Part shown: piece by piece, positions 4,817 through 7,511 of the stretch
How the letters are laid out: each line of letters opens with the position of its first letter
How positions within the stretch are numbered: position 1 is the stretch's first letter
Assembly: GCA_028282625.1 (NCBI GenBank)
Contig: JANQHP010000001.1
Span: 1 to 7,511 of the forward strand
Direction of reading: 5' to 3'
DNA length: 7,511 nt
DNA from: Rickettsiales bacterium
GTDB taxonomy: Bacteria > Pseudomonadota > Alphaproteobacteria > Rickettsiales > UBA8987
Made by a program: the position numbers and the translations under genes
The notes under the pieces: generated by a model
The model's input: only the letters and a program-made list of their open reading frames with translations
Databases searched by the model: none
What the model was told of the DNA's origin: nothing

Positions 4817-4851
4817 CGTCATTTCAGCCCTTAAAGGGCTTGAAAATGACG
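4817..4851. repeat. Imperfect inverted repeat
   Basis: CGTCATTTCAGCCCTT (about 4817-4832) pairs with AAGGGCTTGAAAATGACG (about 4834-4851) with two bulged bases. There is no T-tract, so it is probably a palindromic filler rather than a terminator. From here to the DUF3800 start (5031) only further short stems are visible, such as ACCCAT/ATGGGT (4969-4974/4981-4986). Confidence 0.5.
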
Positions 4852-5030
4852 AGATGGGCAGTGGAAAGATAAGATGAGAACCCTTCGGTTCGACAAAACA
4901 GTCACAGCTGTTTTGGACGGCAAAGCCGCCAGCAAGGGACGAAGAAACGCCTTCCTTTTGATTTGCATACCCATAAAACGATGGGTTTGTACCAGGAGTA
5001 TGGTATGGTGATCAACAGGGAGATTTGTTC

Positions 5031-5780
5031 ATGCATATGCTATTTATTGATGAGAGTGGCAATCCGCCACCGCCTGGTAAGTCTGGGCTTCAATATTTCG
5101 TGTTGGGAGGAGTGATTATTCCAGAAGAAGTTTGGCCAAAGCTATCTGCCGAATTAACGCGCTTGAAAAGATATTATGATGTGACTGGGGAAATTAAATG
5201 GCGTTATTTTGTTCCTGGAAACAGCAAATCTGAAAATAGTTTGCTACATTTGGAGCCCCAAAAGAGGGATGAATTCCGTCTGCAGCTTTTTACGGCATTG
5301 ACCCGCTATAAGTCTGTGAAAATTATTTCCATTATAGCAGACGTTCCATCTGCCTATGCTGATTCTACCATTGTAGACGATGATGGTTTATATCAACGTG
5401 CGTACAAAGTGCTAACAGAGCGTTTTCAGTATTTCCTTCAGGATATTGAAAGGGAAAGTGGACAACGGATTAATGGTATTATCATCTGCGACCATCGAAA
5501 TAGTCACCAAGATGACAGATTAAGGGCCCTGCATCAAAGGTTAGTCAATTCAGAGGGCGAATTTACCTCCAAATATGATAATTTAATTGAGGGTCTGTTT
5601 CTTGCGCCTTCTCATTATAGCGTCGGTATTCAGTTTGCAGATTTGGTTGCGGGTGCCATTTTTAGAAAATATGCATCTAGCGATTCAAGGTTTTTTGATC
5701 TCATTCGTCCGCTTATTAGAACGTCCCCGTCTGGAAAACCAGAAGGGTTCGGGCTTGTTGCCATTCCTAAAAGTAAATAG
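5031..5780 (+). CDS. DUF3800 family protein
   Basis: The 249-aa product shows the hallmarks of DUF3800: an N-terminal FIDESGN (residues 5-11), E-I-K-W (54-57), a central strand ending I-C-D-H-R (152-156) and the C-terminal helix GIQFADLVAGAIFRK (199-213). The conserved acids D7, E8, D154 and D204 fit an RNase H-like nuclease fold, as proposed for this family, although activity is unproven. The start at ATG 5031 is chosen over TTG 5025 because AGGGAG (5017-5022) lies eight bases before the ATG but only two before the TTG. The gene is visibly more AT-rich than the 2105-4250 operon and sits just downstream of the tRNA-Ser debris, consistent with horizontal arrival. DUF3800 genes often occur in defence and mobile-element neighbourhoods. 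No partner nuclease, helicase or methylase is visible here. Confidence 0.88.
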   Translation: MHMLFIDESGNPPPPGKSGLQYFVLGGVIIPEEVWPKLSAELTRLKRYYDVTGEIKWRYFVPGNSKSENSLLHLEPQKRDEFRLQLFTALTRYKSVKIISIIADVPSAYADSTIVDDDGLYQRAYKVLTERFQYFLQDIERESGQRINGIIICDHRNSHQDDRLRALHQRLVNSEGEFTSKYDNLIEGLFLAPSHYSVGIQFADLVAGAIFRKYASSDSRFFDLIRPLIRTSPSGKPEGFGLVAIPKSK

Positions 5781-5798
5781 AGGACCTTAAAAAAGATG

Positions 5799-5858
5799 AC
5801 GCCGGGTCGAAGTGAGACTTCAATCCTGCGATCAGACGCAGTCCCGGCGTAGTTTTAG
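5799..5858 (+). terminator. Branched hairpin/terminator after DUF3800
   Basis: ACGCCGGG (5799-5806) pairs perfectly with CCCGGCGT (5843-5850). It encloses two perfect hairpins, GAAGT-GAG-ACTTC (5809-5821) and CTGCG-ATCAGA-CGCAG (5826-5841), and is followed by AGTTTTAG. It may end the DUF3800 transcript. A branched three-way fold is unusual for an intrinsic terminator, so a mobile palindrome or a small RNA is also possible. Confidence 0.55.
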
Positions 5859-5892
5859 TATTACATAAAAACCCTTTGTTAGCAAGCATACC

Positions 5893-6177
5893 ATGAATAA
5901 ACACCAAAAAAGAGTGAGCAAAAGAATTCTACAAGCAATCATTGATTGTAGGGACAACAAGCTACAGCTAGAGGAGTTAGAAGATATGATAATGCATCAG
6001 CTTGATGCATTAGACTCAACATTTCCAGAAGAGCTAAAAAATGAATTGGATGATTTTGTACCGTTAATTTTGCATACGCAGGTAGAAAATATGGATGAAG
6101 AAAAGGAAGATGCCTTGATAAGAGAGAGGTTTGACAACATAATATCTAAAATACAGCAGGTTGTAGAATCCGAATAG
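5893..6177 (+). CDS. Small acidic helical protein, unknown function
   Basis: The 94-aa product begins basic (MNKHQKRVSKR) and then turns strongly acidic, with alternating Leu/Ile and Glu/Asp suggesting three or four amphipathic helices (about 8-20, 24-40, 45-62 and 66-92). There is one Cys (C19), no signal peptide and no membrane segment. The ribosome site is weak (AGCAAG near 5881), and no better in-frame start is visible. Its AT-rich coding matches the DUF3800 gene, from which it is separated by the branched hairpin at 5799-5850, so both may have arrived together. Size and charge recall immunity or antitoxin-like proteins, but I recognise no family and that idea is a guess. Confidence 0.7.
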   Translation: MNKHQKRVSKRILQAIIDCRDNKLQLEELEDMIMHQLDALDSTFPEELKNELDDFVPLILHTQVENMDEEKEDALIRERFDNIISKIQQVVESE

Positions 6178-6195
6178 TCAATTCCTTCCTCTGTA

Positions 6196-6441
6196 TCACA
6201 ATGCATCCGCATCCGATTGGAGTAAGCATGCGATGTTGGTGCCAAACACAGAGGCAATCCGCACCAGCTCTTTTAGATACATCGGCTCGCGGCCCAGTTC
6301 ATATTCGTCCAGCCGGTCCGTGCTGATACGGGTCAGACGTGAGAATTTTTTCAGCGTCCATTTCTTCTGGCAGCGCATGGTGTGGATATTGCGACCGATA
6401 TGGCGCCGAAGGTCACGTAAGGTTTGGTTGGTATGGTCCAT
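6196..6441 (-). CDS. Xre-type helix-turn-helix regulator
   Basis: The 81-aa product is little more than one HTH_3/Xre DNA-binding domain (residues about 14-74). It begins IGRNIHTMRCQKKWTLKKFS, followed by the turn and recognition helix STDRLDEYELGRE (40-52) and the closing helices LKELVRIASVFGTNIACLL. Proteins of this size usually act as dimeric repressors or antitoxin-like regulators. The minus-strand start has AAGGGAG (6455-6449) seven bases upstream, which supports it. The gene is convergent with the 94-aa gene, with only 18 bp between the two stop codons. Upstream, 6479-6632 is a structured intergenic segment that would form its leader. Targets are unknown; local autoregulation is likely by analogy with the family. 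Confidence 0.85.
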   Translation of the reverse strand: MDHTNQTLRDLRRHIGRNIHTMRCQKKWTLKKFSRLTRISTDRLDEYELGREPMYLKELVRIASVFGTNIACLLQSDADAL

Positions 6442-6478
6442 GATAGGGCTCCCTTGGGTTGCATTGGTATCGGGAGTC

Positions 6479-6632
6479 TAGTACCACGCCAAAAACACCG
6501 TGTGGGTTTATTCCCTGCAAGGCAGGTATTGTATTCAACCGCACTCCCGACAGAAGGGAGCATCTGCAAGGTGCAGATACAGGAAAAGCCACTCCTATCG
6601 GGAGCAGAGTCCGGTTTCTGGTGGCGGTACTA
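6479..6632 (-). ncRNA. Candidate multibranched RNA upstream of the Xre gene
   Basis: Outer arms TAGTACC (6479-6485) and GGTACTA (6626-6632) are perfect complements, backed by GCC/GGC (6488-6490/6623-6625). An inner helix AACCG/CGGTT (6537-6541/6612-6616) encloses three hairpins: CTCCC/GGGAG (6544-6560), ATCTGCA/TGCAGAT (6562-6578) and CTCC/GGAG (6592-6604). A fourth hairpin, CCTGC/GCAGG (6514-6526), sits between the outer and inner helices. On the minus strand it would end 37 nt before the Xre ATG. Strand and function are not proven, and no known RNA family was recognised. Confidence 0.5.
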
Positions 6633-6703
6633 AACGCCGATAAAGGGTAGGTTACAGCATTACGTGTGCGGAGGCAAGAGATTAGGATCCTTGACCCACA
6701 CAC

Positions 6704-6815
6704 GCCATCCCTGCTTTAGGCAGGAATCTCACTATCCACGTTTGAAGATGTTGCAAGAGAGATCCCCGCCTTCCCCCTACGCTAAAGCTTCTTAAGGACA
6801 AGCCGCGGGAATGAC
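6704..6815. repeat. Inverted-repeat element, copy 2 (expanded right arm)
   Basis: The left arm at 6704-6730 resembles 59-84, and 6717-6740 is identical to 71-94. The right arm starts GAGATCCCCGCC (6759-6770) and ends GGAATGAC (6808-6815), but carries about 31 extra bases compared with copy 1, including CTAAAGCTTCTTAAGGAC. It shows that the element is dispersed and that its right arm tolerates insertion. Confidence 0.75.
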
Positions 6816-6871
6816 GGCACCCAACCCCCTATTCCCACCCCACCCACAAAAAACGCTTTATGCTTGGCGGC

Positions 6872-6896
6872 GTCTAAGCCATGATGTAGGCTAGAC
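6872..6896. promoter_or_regulatory. Inverted repeat at the ferritin promoter, possible operator
   Basis: GTCTAAGCC (6872-6880) and GGCTAGAC (6889-6896) are complementary apart from one extra A, and the right half overlaps the predicted -35 box. GTCTAAG recurs at 6909-6915 within the spacer/-10. This could be a repressor site, for example an iron-responsive one, but it does not match a canonical Fur or Irr box that I can identify. Confidence 0.35.
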
Positions 6897-6920
6897 ACTG
6901 TGATCAAAGTCTAAGATATT
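6892..6920 (+). promoter_or_regulatory. Predicted promoter of the ferritin-like gene
   Basis: TAGACA (6892-6897, five of six -35 bases), a 17-bp spacer and GATATT (6915-6920, four of six -10 bases) place a start point near 6927, leaving a short 20-nt leader. Confidence 0.45.
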
Positions 6921-6946
6921 TTCATCGTAAAACAGCAGAGGCGAAC

Positions 6947-7402
6947 ATGGAAAAGCAGGATGTAGATAAGGCCCTCAAGGTGCTCAATACCATTATGGAA
7001 CTGGAACTAGCCGGCGTGGTGCGCTACACGCATTATTCCCTGATGGTCTATGGCTATAACCGTATCCCGATTGTTTCCTGGTTGCGCGCGCAGGCGAACG
7101 AGTCCTTGAACCATGCGCAGCAGGCGGGTGAGTTCATCACGCATTTTGGTGGGCATCCCACCCTAACCATCGGCCCGCTGCTCGAAACCGAGCGGCATGA
7201 TATCGGGGATATTTTGCGTGAGTCGCTTGAGCATGAAAAATTGTCCGGCGAGGCGTATAAGGAACTTTACCTTCTGGTGAAGGACAAATCCATCATGCTC
7301 GAAGAATATGCCCAGCGCCTGATCGCAGAAGAAGAATTGCACCGGGGCGAAGTGGATAAAATGCTCCGCAACCCCGGTGATCTGGAGGTGTTTGATCGTT
7401 AG
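6947..7402 (+). CDS. Ferritin-like (bacterioferritin-related) protein
   Basis: The 151-aa product is a four-helix-bundle ferritin-like protein of about bacterioferritin length, probably an iron-storing or iron-oxidising cage in the cytoplasm. Candidate di-iron ligands by alignment to E. coli Bfr are E20 (LELAGVVRY), H56 (ESLNHAQ), E97 (LEHEK), and E129 and H132 (EEELHRGE). Aligning the HA...G.P segment puts Ser53 where Bfr has the bridging Glu51, with E52 next to it. Leu54 replaces the haem-binding Met52, so haem binding as in Bfr is not expected. The AGAGG ribosome site (6936-6940) is six bases from the ATG. The gene is monocistronic with its own promoter. It matches a ferritin-like subfamily that I recall from alphaproteobacteria, so the altered site is probably a family trait rather than damage. 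Confidence 0.88.
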   Translation: MEKQDVDKALKVLNTIMELELAGVVRYTHYSLMVYGYNRIPIVSWLRAQANESLNHAQQAGEFITHFGGHPTLTIGPLLETERHDIGDILRESLEHEKLSGEAYKELYLLVKDKSIMLEEYAQRLIAEEELHRGEVDKMLRNPGDLEVFDR

Positions 7403-7420
7403 GCGTCGCGTTGCTCTTAA

Positions 7421-7443
7421 GGAGCACGCTAAACGCATGCTCC
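7421..7443. repeat. Hairpin after the ferritin-like gene
   Basis: GGAGCA (7421-7426) pairs with TGCTCC (7438-7443) across an 11-nt loop, 19 bases after the stop codon. It lacks a T-tract. A second C-rich/G-rich stem follows, CCCTTCCCC (7473-7481) with GGGGGGAGGG (7486-7495). It resembles G-rich tails common between genes in such genomes. One of the two may act as a terminator. Confidence 0.4.
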
Positions 7444-7511
7444 GCGAAGTGCCCATGCACCGCCCCTTTATTCCCTTCCCCTTGAGGGGGGAGGGTTAGG
7501 GAGGGGGTGTA

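Noticed and set aside
4817..4851. Terminator for an upstream transcript
   Set aside because: The stem has bulges and no T-tract, and a proper terminator already follows the tRNA at 4664-4711.
5025..5030. TTG start for the DUF3800 protein
   Set aside because: It lies only two bases after the AGGGAG ribosome site, which is too close. The ATG at 5031 has normal spacing and gives the usual short N-terminus before FIDESGN.
6413..6703. 96-codon minus-strand ORF upstream of and overlapping the Xre start
   Set aside because: It is Cys/Arg/Pro-rich with no recognisable domain and no good ribosome site. It is kept only as an alternative explanation in the finding on this region.

Overview
The window looks like a chromosomal stretch of a proteobacterium, most likely an alphaproteobacterium. 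The pointers are a DjlA-like gene joined to an AmpD/AmiD-type amidase gene, a ferritin-like protein of the 'SLNHAQQAGE' type that I associate mainly with alphaproteobacteria, a tRNA-Ser with encoded CCA, and dispersed palindromic repeats in the intergenic DNA. Genus cannot be read from this sequence.

Layout. 1-160: an imperfect 26-bp inverted-repeat element next to a perfect palindrome. 168-490: a compact single-peptide transcription unit with a sigma-70-like promoter, a long hairpin-rich leader, a 35-aa peptide whose N-terminus resembles a pinensin-type lanthipeptide leader, and a strong intrinsic terminator. 765-1247: a small lipoprotein with its own terminator. 1361-1947 (minus): a 111-aa charged coiled-coil protein with its own promoter, terminator and a 94-nt leader that folds as a fully paired 18-bp helix enclosing two hairpins. 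2105-4250: a three-gene operon made of a two-TM protein with a PAS-like tail, a TerB/J-domain co-chaperone (DjlA-like) and a zinc peptidoglycan amidase with a PG-binding domain. This reads as a membrane/cell-wall unit in which the membrane anchor and the J-protein are separate chains.

4349-4814 is a tRNA-Ser(GGA) locus in which the intact gene is surrounded by fragments of itself: two 5'-half copies upstream, inverted D-arm pieces, and a 3'-end copy downstream that is split by an insert of about 61 nt. Immediately downstream the base composition becomes visibly more AT-rich: a DUF3800 protein (5031-5780), a small three-way-junction RNA/terminator (5799-5858) and an unknown 94-aa acidic helical protein (5893-6177). 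This looks like acquired cargo beside a tRNA integration hotspot. A minus-strand Xre-type regulator (6196-6441) follows, preceded by a ~155-bp intergenic segment that can fold into a nested multibranched RNA. A second, expanded copy of the palindromic element (6704-6815) and a ferritin-like gene (6947-7402) with a recognisable promoter close the window.

The most interesting signals are non-coding or very small: three separate long, structured leaders in 7.5 kb, the orphan RiPP-like peptide and the tRNA-Ser debris field. No function has been proven for any of these; the structures were found by eye as complementary arms, without energy calculation or database search.
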